Shown: piece after piece, positions 8,501 through 17,765 of the stretch
How positions within the stretch are numbered: the first letter of the stretch is position 1
Layout: each line of letters opens with the position of its first letter
Origin: an uncultured Alphaproteobacteria bacterium
GTDB taxonomy: Bacteria > Pseudomonadota > Alphaproteobacteria > Caulobacterales > Caulobacteraceae
DNA: 64,000 nt
Assembly (NCBI GenBank): GCA_903909375.1
Contig: CAIVVM010000005.1
Location: 1 to 64,000 of the forward strand
Direction of reading: 5' to 3'
The notes under the pieces: generated by a model
What the model saw: only the letters and a program-made list of their open reading frames with translations
Database searches by the model: none
What the model was told of the DNA's origin: nothing
Made by a program: the position numbers and the translations under genes

Positions 8501-10143
8501 ACGCAGGCGCTGTCCGGTGCGCCCGGAACCCGCGACCACTGCCAGGCGTCGACGCTTTCGCCGCGCGGAAGATAGGTGATCGGGAACGTCCGGCCTTCGC
8601 GGGTGACCCTGAGGGTCAGAAGGCGCTTCGGATCGCCCTGCACGCTGTCCATGGCCACCGAATAGGTCACCACGTCGCCATCGCGCAGGCCCGCGCGGGC
8701 GGCTTCTGAGTCCGACTTAAGGCCACGGATCGTCTTGACGTCGCCCACCAGGGACTTCGGCTCGAAGCCGAGGTCGAAGCGCCGAAAGCGCGCCGTCCCC
8801 CGGCTGAAGCAGGGTCCGAAGTCTCCGGGCTCGGGCATCATCAGCCTGCCGGCCAGCATGTCGGCGGTGAGCTGGCGGCCTTGCGCGCCCAATTCCTTGA
8901 GCACCAGTTCGTCCCATGCCGCCGCGGTGGCCGCCTCGCCGACGACCCGGCGGCGCACCATTTCGCGGATCAGATCGTCCAGCGAGCGCCGACCGGCCGA
9001 AGCCTTGCGGATGCGTCCATCGAGTACAGCGAAGTACATCGCGCCGCGGTCGTATGGCAGGGTACGGATCCTGGTGTCTTCCCAGAACCGCGCGGCGATC
9101 TCGCGGTCGGGCGTATCGTTGAGGGCGTTGGTGAAGTAGCGGCGCGCTGTGTCGTTGATGTCTTCCAGATAGTCGTCGGGCGAAATCATTCCTGCGCGCA
9201 GGGGCAGCAGGGCCTGGTAGTGGACGGCGATGCCCTCGGAGTACCATTGGCCGACGCCGGTGGCGGTCCAGGTATGGATCATCTCATGCGCCAGGGTGCC
9301 CTTCAGCGCCTCGGGGTCCTTCGCCGTCTCTCCCCAGGTCAGCAGAAACGAGTTGGTCAGGGCCGCGCCGCCGCCGGCGTTGATCGGGTTGTAGCGCAGG
9401 ATCACCCGGTAGGGAGGCTCGGAAGTGTCCTGGAAGAAGCCGCTCATCCAGCCATGCAGCCTTTCGGCCCATGTCATCAGCGGGCGCGGGTCGAAGGGCG
9501 GATCGCCCAGCCAGGCGGCGGAGAACCCCGTGGGCTTCACCGGTTCGGGAACCCGCCGCATCGGCCCGGCCATGAACAGGGTCGAGGACAGCCGACTGAC
9601 CGTGCCGGCGGGCATCTGCACATCGCCCTCGCCGTAACTGGACATGGCCGTCGCGGTAGGCCCCAGCGCCTTCAGGTCCCACCGGATCGCGATGCGGTAT
9701 GGCACCGTCGTTTCTGGCAGGAGCAGAAAGGTGTTGCCCACGCCGGAGACCCCGCCGCCTTCGGTGCGCAGGCTATACGGCGGACCCGAGCCGCGGCGGG
9801 GCGGCGTGTTGTCGACCGGCGCACGGTAGCGGACTGTAAGGTCGCCCTTGACCGCGCGGCCAGCGATCCAGTGGCGCGCGTAGGCGATAGCGACCGGATC
9901 GTCGCGGACGCTTAGCGGAACCTTGCCAAGCGCATCGGTGACTCTGAGACCTGTTAGCGTTGAAGCTACCGTGTCGGTGTTCGCAATGACGATCGGCAGA
10001 GTTAGCAGAGGAGAACCAGCCAAGGTCTCGGCCGCGGGAATACGTATTGTGACAGCCACCGAGCCCTTGCCGGCAGCGATGTCCATACGACCCGGGGCGA
10101 TCAAGACGGAGAGCTCGGGCGGGGGCGCGGCTGCGGGCATCAT
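8494..10143 (-). CDS. M61-like metallopeptidase with PDZ domain, no visible signal peptide
   Basis: The 549-residue protein is a paralogue of the gene at 1647-3338. It has HEMIH at residues 286-290, E303 in WYSEG and a C-terminal PDZ-like region around 460-540. Unlike its paralogue, the N-terminus (MMPAAAPPPELSV) shows no hydrophobic export signal. The ATG overlaps the stop of the OCD gene (ATGATG across the TGA), so this start is well fixed by coupling. It is the last gene of receptor > OCD > M61. Either it is cytoplasmic or an upstream signal sequence has been lost. Confidence 0.78.
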   Translation of the reverse strand: MMPAAAPPPELSVLIAPGRMDIAAGKGSVAVTIRIPAAETLAGSPLLTLPIVIANTDTVASTLTGLRVTDALGKVPLSVRDDPVAIAYARHWIAGRAVKGDLTVRYRAPVDNTPPRRGSGPPYSLRTEGGGVSGVGNTFLLLPETTVPYRIAIRWDLKALGPTATAMSSYGEGDVQMPAGTVSRLSSTLFMAGPMRRVPEPVKPTGFSAAWLGDPPFDPRPLMTWAERLHGWMSGFFQDTSEPPYRVILRYNPINAGGGAALTNSFLLTWGETAKDPEALKGTLAHEMIHTWTATGVGQWYSEGIAVHYQALLPLRAGMISPDDYLEDINDTARRYFTNALNDTPDREIAARFWEDTRIRTLPYDRGAMYFAVLDGRIRKASAGRRSLDDLIREMVRRRVVGEAATAAAWDELVLKELGAQGRQLTADMLAGRLMMPEPGDFGPCFSRGTARFRRFDLGFEPKSLVGDVKTIRGLKSDSEAARAGLRDGDVVTYSVAMDSVQGDPKRLLTLRVTREGRTFPITYLPRGESVDAWQWSRVPGAPDSACVY

Positions 10144-11081
10144 ACAGCCTCGTAGAGCGCCTTGGCTGCCGCGAGATCTTGAACGACGTGGCCCAAGGAC
10201 TTGTAGACTGTAATCTGCTCGGATGACTGTCGGCCTTCGAGATTGCCCGTCAGGACCTGACCGATCTCGCCAACCACGTGGCTGTCGTCGACAAGGCCAG
10301 CGGCCTTGGCGTTCAGGAATTCCGCCCCTTGAGTGAGGACTCCCTCGCGACTGTCGGCGATAAAGCGCGAATTCGCCACCAGTTCATTGTCGACCTCGAC
10401 CGGCCCGGCGCCGCTGGAGCCGACCAGGTTCAGATGGGTTCCCGCCTTCAACCAGCGGCCCAGCAGAATGGGGGTTCGCGCGTTCGTGACCGCACAGATG
10501 ATATCAGCCTCAACGACAGCCGCCTCAGCGCCGTCACAGGCCGTCACGGGCAGGTCAAGCTCGGCGGAGACCTTTTCGGCGAAGGCTTGCGCGCGCTCCC
10601 GGCTACGGCCCCAGACTGTGATTGCCGAGATCGGACGCACCCGCGTCATCGCGCGTGCGTGGGTGAGGGCTTGCTCGCCATAACCCAGGATAGCCAGCCT
10701 GTGTGCTTCTGGCCGCGCCAGCGCGTCGGTGGCCACGGCGCTGGCGGCGGCAGTGCGGATGGCGGTGATCTCACCCGCGTGGGCGATGCAAACCGGTTCG
10801 CCCGTTTTTCCGTCGAACAGCACGACAACGCCCTGGTGCGACTGGATTCCCAGAGCGAAATTGCCCGGATAGACGCTGATTAGTTTGGCCCCGAAAACAC
10901 CATCTGTGCCCATCGCGCCGGGCATGATCCCAAACACCCCGCGCTCTCCCAGCGGCAAGATCGAGCGCAAGTGCTGACGGGTCACTCCCTTTGAGAAGGC
11001 AATCATAGCCTCGCGCACCAAAGGGATACAAAGCTCATAGGTCAGCTTCGCGCGAACTTCGTCCCGGTCGATTATCCGCAT
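10140..11081 (-). CDS. Ornithine cyclodeaminase / mu-crystallin family protein
   Basis: The 313-residue protein has a Rossmann segment LAILGYGEQALTHARAM near 131-147 and the family blocks DGKTGEP and TAIRTAA. Members bind NAD(P)H and either cyclise ornithine to proline with ammonia release or act as imine reductases or opine/alanine dehydrogenases; the exact reaction is unclear here. I chose the ATG at 11081 because GGAG lies 6 nt upstream. The open frame extends to a TTG at 11096. It sits between the receptor and M61 genes in one transcription unit and probably processes an imported residue in the cytoplasm. Confidence 0.8.
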   Translation of the reverse strand: MRIIDRDEVRAKLTYELCIPLVREAMIAFSKGVTRQHLRSILPLGERGVFGIMPGAMGTDGVFGAKLISVYPGNFALGIQSHQGVVVLFDGKTGEPVCIAHAGEITAIRTAAASAVATDALARPEAHRLAILGYGEQALTHARAMTRVRPISAITVWGRSRERAQAFAEKVSAELDLPVTACDGAEAAVVEADIICAVTNARTPILLGRWLKAGTHLNLVGSSGAGPVEVDNELVANSRFIADSREGVLTQGAEFLNAKAAGLVDDSHVVGEIGQVLTGNLEGRQSSEQITVYKSLGHVVQDLAAAKALYEAV

Positions 11082-11164
11082 GTGGCGCTCCGGCAAACCC
11101 AGAACGCGATGGCCATGTGGGGTCAGCCGTCGCGCCTGCGCTATCCGTTGGTCGGGTTCACTCT

Positions 11165-14131
11165 CTAGAACTTGGCGCGCAGTCCCACAAAGAATTGGCG
11201 TCCCAGGATATCGCCGTAAGTCCGCGTCGGGAACGAAGGCTCCTCGTCGGTGAGGTTGGTCACACCGCCACGCACCGTGTAGTTGCCGATTTCATAGGCC
11301 GCGGAGATGTTTTGGCGGATGTTTTCTTTGATATGCGGGGTCGGCGAGGTCTCGATCGTGGTGTTCGCGCCCTGCCGGACCGGCGACAGATAATTGAGCG
11401 TGTAGGTCGCCCGGAACGGGCCCAGGCGGTAGCGAGCATCGAACTTCACCGCGAGGTCCGGCGACGGACCGAAGCCGGCCGTGGATGAGGTATTGTCTAC
11501 CCGGGTTCGGTCGAATCCGGTGACGGACTGCTCCAGCTTTTCGATCCGGGTCGCCTCGACGTTCAGCTCCAGTTCGCCGAGTTCACGGTCCGCGAAATAC
11601 CGGCCGATCGGGAAGGCGTAGTTGATATTGTAGACCTCGCCACGGAACGTGATCCGGCCAGCGTTGAACGTGGTCTGCCGGGCGGTGGCGATGCCGCCCG
11701 TCGCGTTGCGGGTGAATGTGGAGCAGATGTCGGCCGGCTGCGGCGAGGAGTCAAAGCAGGTCGCGAGGAAGTTCTGCGGCGAGAAAGCCGACAGGCCATC
11801 CGTCAGGTCCACCTCGACCCGGTCCGCGACGATCGTCAAGCCAGGGATGAACCTGGGCTGCAGGACGAACCCATAGGTCCAGGTCTTGGAAATTTCGTTC
11901 TGGAGGGCGGGGTTGCCGCCCGTCGTGATCAGGGCCTGCGCGAAGTTCTCCGACGGATCCTGGAAGGTGGCGAGGGCGCCGTATCCAGGATTTGCCTGGA
12001 AGAGCGCCCGGCAGTTAGCCAGACGGGTGGTCGGCGCAGGGCCGCCCGAGATGCGGTCGGCGTCGCACGGATCGACCGCGATCGAACCCAGGGCCGTACG
12101 TTGCGGCGCGAACAGCTGATCGAGCGTGGGCGCCCGGAAGTTGCGGCTGCGCGAGGCGCGGAAGGTCACGCCCTCGACCACTTCCCATCGGCCGCCGACG
12201 CCCCAGACGTCTTCCTTGCCGGCGATGGAGTTGTCCACGTAGCGGTAGGCGCCGTTCAGCTCGACGGTCCGCGCGAAGGGCAGAGAGAACTCGCCGCCCA
12301 GCACAGGAACCAGCAGTTCGCCGGAGAATTCATCGGTATTGTATTGTCCGGACGTGGCGACCGTAGGGACCTGCGATCCCAGAACACCGCGCTGGTTGGC
12401 CGAGAACGGAACGAACTTGGCCTTTTCCTCGCGATGCTCGTAGGCCGCGCTGAACTTCACCGCGCCGGCAGGCAGGGCGAACAGGTCGCCACCGAGGCTC
12501 GCCAGGAAGTCGTCCTGGGTGTTGAGGTAGTCCTGCCCGGTGAGCGCCGTGGTGTAGAGGCGGGCCTCCTGGCTTACGTTGCCGACACCGAACGGATTCA
12601 GCGGCGCGCAGGTCGGGTCGTCGTTGGCGGACGAGGCGTCGGCGTTAATGCTGCAGACGATGGCGCCGGCGGAATTCCGCACCGCGTTGACCGCATTGTT
12701 GAAGCGGGTGGTCCAGACGCCGTAGCCGCTCTGCTCGCCATCGGTCTCGGCGTGGCTGGCCGAGATGTTCCAGTAGAAATTGCGGTCGCCCAGGTCGAAA
12801 TCACCGTCCAGGGCGAAGAGCGCGCGAACCGTGTCCGTGCGGTATGTGTTCTCACGCGTCGGCAGCAGGTCGTTCCACCACTTCGACAGGAACAGCGGTG
12901 GGCCGCCCGGGCCGAGCAGGGCCGAAACAGCCGGTGCCAGATAGGGATTGGCGCGCGAGATCGAGATGGCGCCGGCACCGCTGGCGGCGTTGTTGAGCAC
13001 AGTGTTGCTCGCCTGGTTGCCGTAGGGGTCGCGGCTTTCGACGCGAGCGAACATCACCTCGCCGGAGAACTTCAGGTGGTCGGTAATGTCGTAGTGGCCC
13101 AAGACCGTGCTGCTCCAGCGCTCAACGCCGGTGTAGAGTGCCGCCAGTTCCTGGTACGGATTGCCGTCGCCGCCGCTCGAGAACGGGATCGCGCCGACCA
13201 CGCCCGTGTTGTAGGGCACAAGGGCTGTGCCCGTGCTGTTGAACTGCAACGGTGTCGTCGTGCCGGGCGCGCGGAAGATGAAGTTGGTCAGCGGTGCTGG
13301 CGCTGGCGAGAACAGAAGGCCATTGGCATTGAAGCTCGTGAAACGGGTATTCAGGTTCTCGCGGACCGACGGAAGGCCGTCGGTGTTGGAGACATTGGCC
13401 TCGTTCGAGATTGTCACCCGGCCGAGATTGCTGCGCGGACGATCATAGTCATACAGCGGGCGCGTCTTGGACCACTCGACATCGACGGCGATGTTCGCGC
13501 GGTCATCGAGGAAGTTGCGGCCCGTGGTCGCCCGCAGGCTCTGCACCGGATAGTCGTTGCGCGACGAGATGCCGTACTGGGCGTCAAGTTCCAGGCCGGT
13601 GAAGTCATCGCGCAATAGGTAGTTGACCACGCCGGCAACTGCGTCCGAGCCGTAGACTGCCGCGCCGCCTGCCTGGGCGATATCGACGCGCCTGATCAAC
13701 CCCGTCGGGATGATGTTGGTGTCCACCACCCGGTCGCCGAGGCCTGACGACGAGGTCACGAACCGACGGCCGTTGACCAGGGTCAGGGTCCGGCCGGCGC
13801 CTAGGCCAAACAGGTTGGGGAACTGCTGGCCGCTGCCGGCGGCGGACCCGCTGCCGGCCGCCAGGGCGAACTGGGGCATGTTCGCGGTGAGTTCGTTGAT
13901 CGCCTGGCCAGCCTGGATGAAGCCGCGATCCTGGATCGCCTGAGCATCAACCACCGTGACCGGCGCTTCCGTGGTGGTCTCGACGCGCTTGATCCGCGAA
14001 CCGGTGACGATCACCTCTTCCACGTCCTGCGCGATGGCGGTCTGCGCCAGAACCGGGGAAGCTACCAGCAAGGCGAGGCCGCCCAGCACCGTCGAAGCGA
14101 GCAGGCGCCCGCGAACCGAATTGACGCTCAT
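11165..14131 (-). CDS. TonB-dependent outer membrane receptor
   Basis: The 988-residue protein has a signal peptide ending near SPVLAQ, a TonB-box-like EEVIVTG, a plug domain with the GRTLTLVNGRR and GSDAVAGVVNYLL blocks, a long beta-barrel, and a terminal aromatic strand ending in phenylalanine. Its length and plug are typical of TonB-dependent receptors of Caulobacterales and Sphingomonadales that import peptides, glycans or other large substrates. It heads the operon with OCD and an M61-like peptidase and is divergent from the Lrp-family regulator. I infer that it takes up the peptide on which the locus acts. Confidence 0.93.
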   Translation of the reverse strand: MSVNSVRGRLLASTVLGGLALLVASPVLAQTAIAQDVEEVIVTGSRIKRVETTTEAPVTVVDAQAIQDRGFIQAGQAINELTANMPQFALAAGSGSAAGSGQQFPNLFGLGAGRTLTLVNGRRFVTSSSGLGDRVVDTNIIPTGLIRRVDIAQAGGAAVYGSDAVAGVVNYLLRDDFTGLELDAQYGISSRNDYPVQSLRATTGRNFLDDRANIAVDVEWSKTRPLYDYDRPRSNLGRVTISNEANVSNTDGLPSVRENLNTRFTSFNANGLLFSPAPAPLTNFIFRAPGTTTPLQFNSTGTALVPYNTGVVGAIPFSSGGDGNPYQELAALYTGVERWSSTVLGHYDITDHLKFSGEVMFARVESRDPYGNQASNTVLNNAASGAGAISISRANPYLAPAVSALLGPGGPPLFLSKWWNDLLPTRENTYRTDTVRALFALDGDFDLGDRNFYWNISASHAETDGEQSGYGVWTTRFNNAVNAVRNSAGAIVCSINADASSANDDPTCAPLNPFGVGNVSQEARLYTTALTGQDYLNTQDDFLASLGGDLFALPAGAVKFSAAYEHREEKAKFVPFSANQRGVLGSQVPTVATSGQYNTDEFSGELLVPVLGGEFSLPFARTVELNGAYRYVDNSIAGKEDVWGVGGRWEVVEGVTFRASRSRNFRAPTLDQLFAPQRTALGSIAVDPCDADRISGGPAPTTRLANCRALFQANPGYGALATFQDPSENFAQALITTGGNPALQNEISKTWTYGFVLQPRFIPGLTIVADRVEVDLTDGLSAFSPQNFLATCFDSSPQPADICSTFTRNATGGIATARQTTFNAGRITFRGEVYNINYAFPIGRYFADRELGELELNVEATRIEKLEQSVTGFDRTRVDNTSSTAGFGPSPDLAVKFDARYRLGPFRATYTLNYLSPVRQGANTTIETSPTPHIKENIRQNISAAYEIGNYTVRGGVTNLTDEEPSFPTRTYGDILGRQFFVGLRAKF

Positions 14132-14199
14132 TTTATCCCCCGGATCTCGAGCCCGGGAGGAGCGCGCCTACCGCCCCCAACCCTAGCTCAGCCACTTGG

Positions 14200-14235
14200 A
14201 AGGTAGTTTCGGGGCGCTGGTTTTTCTTTTCGTTC
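14200..14235 (-). promoter_or_regulatory. Shared-box promoter 3 (TonB receptor operon)
   Basis: Reading leftward, GAACGAAAAGAAAAACC is followed by 11 nt and ACTACCTT. It is in the 276-bp intergenic region between the receptor and the lrp-like gene, an arrangement typical of a regulator next to its target. The -10 is the weakest of the six. Confidence 0.6.
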
Positions 14236-14407
14236 TTCGAACCATTGCCAGCCTGAGGCAGATTGATAATGCGGCGCCTGCTTTGGAGGCGAATGGCCAA
14301 TGCGTCGGATCCATGACGCACGATTCGCAGCGGGTGGGTCCGCTCATCCTTGACAGCAACATTACGCGCATCCGCTATGCGCCAAGCCATGCCTCAAGGA
14401 CATAACT

Positions 14408-14890
14408 ATGCCGGCCGCCCTCGATGCCATCGACATCAAGATCCTCGATATCATGCAGCGCGACGCTTCACTCTCGACCGGTGAACTGGCCGAACGCGTG
14501 GGCCTCTCCCAGTCGCCCTGCTGGCGCCGTATCCAACGACTTCGAGAGGAGGGTTACATCAAGGCTGTGGTCGCGGTGGTCGACCACGAGAAGTTGGGTT
14601 TCAAGATGCAGATCTTCGCGCAGGTGAAGATGACCACGCTCACCGAGACCGAGCGCGCCAACTTCTATCGCCAGATCAACAGCATCCCGGAGATCCTGGA
14701 ATGCTGGACCGTGTTCGGTGAGATGGACGCGATGATGAGGATCCTGGCACCGGACGTGACCTGGTATCAGGACTTCATCTTCTCTGTGTTGCTGAAGCTG
14801 CCTGGCGTCGTCGACGTGCGCTCCATCGTGACTCTGTCGGCACAGAAGAGCACGCTGGCCGTGCCGCTCACCGCGCGACAGTTTCGTTGA
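14408..14890 (+). CDS. Lrp/AsnC-family transcriptional regulator
   Basis: The 160-residue protein has an N-terminal winged helix-turn-helix (DIKILDIMQRDASLS, then ELAERVGLSQSPCWRRIQRL) and a C-terminal RAM/AsnC ligand domain, the full family length. Lrp/AsnC proteins sense amino acids and commonly regulate adjacent transport and catabolic genes. An AAGGAC ribosome-binding site precedes the ATG. It lies divergent from the TonB receptor and upstream of the class V PLP gene, in the middle of a cluster whose six promoters share one box, so it is the natural candidate regulator (inference). Confidence 0.92.
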   Translation: MPAALDAIDIKILDIMQRDASLSTGELAERVGLSQSPCWRRIQRLREEGYIKAVVAVVDHEKLGFKMQIFAQVKMTTLTETERANFYRQINSIPEILECWTVFGEMDAMMRILAPDVTWYQDFIFSVLLKLPGVVDVRSIVTLSAQKSTLAVPLTARQFR

Positions 14891-14935
14891 GCCGGTTGAA
14901 TAATTCATCCAAGGTCCGCGGGACCCAAGCCCAAG

Positions 14936-14970
14936 TTCGAAAGGATAATCCGGCGCACCGCCGCTAGGCT
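14936..14970 (+). promoter_or_regulatory. Shared-box promoter 4 (class V PLP enzyme operon)
   Basis: TTCGAAAGGATAATCC, an 11-nt spacer (GGCGCACCGCC), then GCTAGGCT at 14963-14970. GGATAATCC within the box is nearly palindromic. The GAGGA ribosome-binding site and the ATG at 14992 follow at a normal distance. Confidence 0.7.
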
Positions 14971-14991
14971 GGTCGCCGCAGAGGAACGCCG

Positions 14992-16227
14992 ATGAAAGTC
15001 ACACGCCGCGCCCTGGTCGCCGGCGCCGCCGCGACTCCCGTGGTCGCACAGGCACAGACCCCGCCGCCAGTGCTGCCGGCCAAAGCCGCCTTCGCGAAGA
15101 TGCCGTTCGTCTACCTGGACTCCGGCTCGACCCACCCCATGCCTCTGGGTGCCCGCACCGCGCTGGAGGAATACCTCCGCTACAAGACCCGCGACGGATT
15201 GTGGCGCGGCTACTCGATGGACGACAAGGAGAAGTCGGTCATCGAAAACTTCGGGGCTTTGGTCGGCGCAGCGCCCGACGAGTTGTGCTTCATCCAGTCC
15301 ACCACCATGGGCGAGAACCTGGTCCTGAAGGCTCTGGGCTTCCCGCAGGCCGGCGGACGAATCGTACCCGACGCCCTTCACTTCTTCGGCTCCTTCTACA
15401 CCTACGGCGAACTGGCAAAGGACGGTGTGGATGTAGTCACCCTGCCGATGACACCCGAGGGCCGTATCGACATGACCGCCATGGCCGCGGCGATCAACGA
15501 TCGGACGAAGCTGGTATCGGTCAGCCACATCTCAACCACCAACGGCTTCGAGCACGACCTTAAGGCGGTCTGCGAACTGGCCCACGCCCACGGAGCCATG
15601 GTCTATGCCGACATCGTCCACGGGGCCGGATCCACGCCCCTAGACCTGCGCGCCGCCGGCGTCGATTTCGCGGCTTCGGCTTCCTACAAATGGCTGATGG
15701 GCGACTTCGGCCTGGGTTTTCTCTATGTACGTCGCGAGGTGCAGGCGAAGCTGACGCGCCCGTGGTGGGGCTATCATCAGGTGGGTGGGACCTTCCAGAC
15801 CCATACCAACCCCTTCGATCCGCCGGGCGACCGGCCCGCCGACTACGGCTACGAGACCGGTGCGACCGGCAAGTTCGCCATGGGCACCACCTCCTGGACC
15901 GGGGTCGTGCAGCTGGAGCACAGCCTGCGCTGGATCCGCGACGTCGGTGTCGCCAATATCCAGGCCTACCGTCAGCCCATGGTCGACACCATCCAGACCG
16001 AGCTGCGACGGCGCGGCTATCGGCCCATGACTCCGATGGGATCTCGCACCCCGCTGGTGGCTTTTGCGCTCAAGGATGCCCGGTCGAAGCTGGCCCAACT
16101 GCTTGCCAGCAACGACATCCGCATGACGGTGAGCGGCAACCGCTTCCGGGTCTCGCTGTCGGTGTTCAACGACATGAACGATGTCGACCGGCTATTGTCC
16201 GTGCTGCCCAAGGCGCCGCCCGCATGA
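14992..16227 (+). CDS. Tat-exported class V aminotransferase-fold PLP enzyme (isopenicillin N epimerase-like)
   Basis: The 411-residue protein starts with MKVTRRALVAGAAATPVVAQA, a twin-arginine signal. The body is fold-type I class V: YLDSGSTHPMP at the N-terminal substrate loop, D207 in YADIVHGAGS for the PLP ring nitrogen, and the Schiff-base lysine K233 in SYKWLMGDFG. The family includes cysteine desulfurases, epimerases and lyases. Tat export would fit a cofactor-loaded enzyme folded before translocation. The stop overlaps the ATG of the next S10 gene, so both are co-expressed. The substrate is unknown; an amino acid or peptide end is likely from context. Confidence 0.82.
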   Translation: MKVTRRALVAGAAATPVVAQAQTPPPVLPAKAAFAKMPFVYLDSGSTHPMPLGARTALEEYLRYKTRDGLWRGYSMDDKEKSVIENFGALVGAAPDELCFIQSTTMGENLVLKALGFPQAGGRIVPDALHFFGSFYTYGELAKDGVDVVTLPMTPEGRIDMTAMAAAINDRTKLVSVSHISTTNGFEHDLKAVCELAHAHGAMVYADIVHGAGSTPLDLRAAGVDFAASASYKWLMGDFGLGFLYVRREVQAKLTRPWWGYHQVGGTFQTHTNPFDPPGDRPADYGYETGATGKFAMGTTSWTGVVQLEHSLRWIRDVGVANIQAYRQPMVDTIQTELRRRGYRPMTPMGSRTPLVAFALKDARSKLAQLLASNDIRMTVSGNRFRVSLSVFNDMNDVDRLLSVLPKAPPA

Positions 16228-17765
16228 GGCGCGCCGCTGTCATGGCTGCTGCCCTGCTCGTGGCGACGCCGGCTTTCGCCCAGCCGGGCGGCATCCCGAT
16301 GTCACGGCCGACCGCGGCCGGCCCGGTCGAGTCCCTGCCCGCCCCGAAGCGGTTCGTAACCCGGCATAAGATAACCATCGGCGGACGGGCTATCGCGTAC
16401 ACCGCGATCGTCGGGGAGACCTATCTGCACAACCGGGCGGCCAAGCCGATCGGTTCGATCTTCTCGTTCAGCTACATCAAGGCTGGACCGGCAGATCCGA
16501 AGCGCCCGGTGCTGTTCGTGTTTAACGGCGGGCCCGGATCGTCGTCGCTCTGGCTGCACATGGGCGTCGTCGGGCCGAAACGGGTGGCGCTGGACCGCGA
16601 GGTGAACCCCTCCAATACCCCGCCGTTCGGCCTCGTCGACAATCCGTACAGCCTGCTGGACGTGGCCGACCTGGTGTTCATCGACCCGGTCGGGACCGGC
16701 TGGTCGAAGGTGGTGGGCAAGGGAGTCAACGCCGACTTCTGGGGCGTCGACGAGGACGCCGACACTGTGGCCCAGTTCATCGAACTCTGGCTTTCAGAGC
16801 ACGGCCGATGGAACGCGCCCAAGTTCGTCATGGGCGAGAGCTACGGCTCGGTCCGCGCCGCCGTGCTGCCACGCGCGCTCATGGGCGGGCCGATGTATGT
16901 GGGCATGATGCGCGGGATCACGCTGAACGGCGTCATCCTTCTGGGCACCACCCTGGGCGCGCGCACCGGCGGGGGCGAGGCCGGCGGCGACGACCTGCGC
17001 CAGGCCCTGACCCTGCCCGCCATGGCCGACACCGCCTGGTATCACGGCCGCATCGACCGTCGGGGGCGCAACCTAGAAACCTTCCACGCCGAGGTCCTGG
17101 CCTTCGCCCGCGGCGACTATTTCGAGTCCCTCAAGAAGGCCCGGGCGGGGTCGCTGACCTCAGCCGAGAGGTCGGCGACCACGGCGAGGCTCGCGGCCTA
17201 CACCGGTCTGCCCGCCTTGACCTTCGAGAAGTCCCTGGGCCTGCGGGACGCCGACTTCACCCGGCTGCTGCTGGCCGACAAGGGCCTTCAGGTCGGAACC
17301 TATGACAGCCGCTACACCCTGCCGACGGCAGGCAGCGGCAATGATCCGGTCGCCGACGATCCGGCCATGGGCCGTTATGTTCCGGGCTTCGTCTCGGTTT
17401 TCCACCAGATGGTCGAGGGAGACCTGAAGGTGACCATGGACCGACCCTATGGCGCTATCGTCTGGAAAGACCTGCTGCCGGCCTGGAACTGGAACCGCGC
17501 GGGCGTCCCCGAAGGCCAGAGCTTCGCTGTCGACCTCGCCATCGCCATGCGCCGCAACGAGAAGCTCAGAGTGCTGGTGGCCTCCGGATATTACGATCTC
17601 TCGACCCACTCGGCACCGGCGGAGTACGCGGTCGAACAGGCGAAGCTGCCTGCCGACAGGCTCATGCTGCGCCGCTATGCCTCGGGGCACATGCTATATC
17701 TTGGCGACACCGCTGAGGCCTTCGCCAACGACGTGCGCACCCTGATCCGCGACGCGATGAAGTAG
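16224..17765 (+). CDS. S10-family serine carboxypeptidase (exported), copy 3
   Basis: The 513-residue protein is translationally coupled to the class V PLP gene (ATGA overlap), and that start yields a clear signal peptide (MRRAAVMAAALLVATPAFAQ). It has FNGGPGSSS, DPVGTGWS, the nucleophile S206 in GESYG, D458 in GYYDL and H489 in SGHM. The open frame extends upstream, but only as a shadow of the PLP gene. It ends directly against the 3' end of copy 4 on the opposite strand, with no space for separate terminators. Confidence 0.88.
   Translation: MRRAAVMAAALLVATPAFAQPGGIPMSRPTAAGPVESLPAPKRFVTRHKITIGGRAIAYTAIVGETYLHNRAAKPIGSIFSFSYIKAGPADPKRPVLFVFNGGPGSSSLWLHMGVVGPKRVALDREVNPSNTPPFGLVDNPYSLLDVADLVFIDPVGTGWSKVVGKGVNADFWGVDEDADTVAQFIELWLSEHGRWNAPKFVMGESYGSVRAAVLPRALMGGPMYVGMMRGITLNGVILLGTTLGARTGGGEAGGDDLRQALTLPAMADTAWYHGRIDRRGRNLETFHAEVLAFARGDYFESLKKARAGSLTSAERSATTARLAAYTGLPALTFEKSLGLRDADFTRLLLADKGLQVGTYDSRYTLPTAGSGNDPVADDPAMGRYVPGFVSVFHQMVEGDLKVTMDRPYGAIVWKDLLPAWNWNRAGVPEGQSFAVDLAIAMRRNEKLRVLVASGYYDLSTHSAPAEYAVEQAKLPADRLMLRRYASGHMLYLGDTAEAFANDVRTLIRDAMK

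Noticed and set aside
11165..14131. Long open frames on the plus strand (for example 12101-13618) opposite the TonB receptor
   Set aside because: They are codon-bias shadows of a GC-rich gene; the translations are rich in R, G, A and V with no domains.
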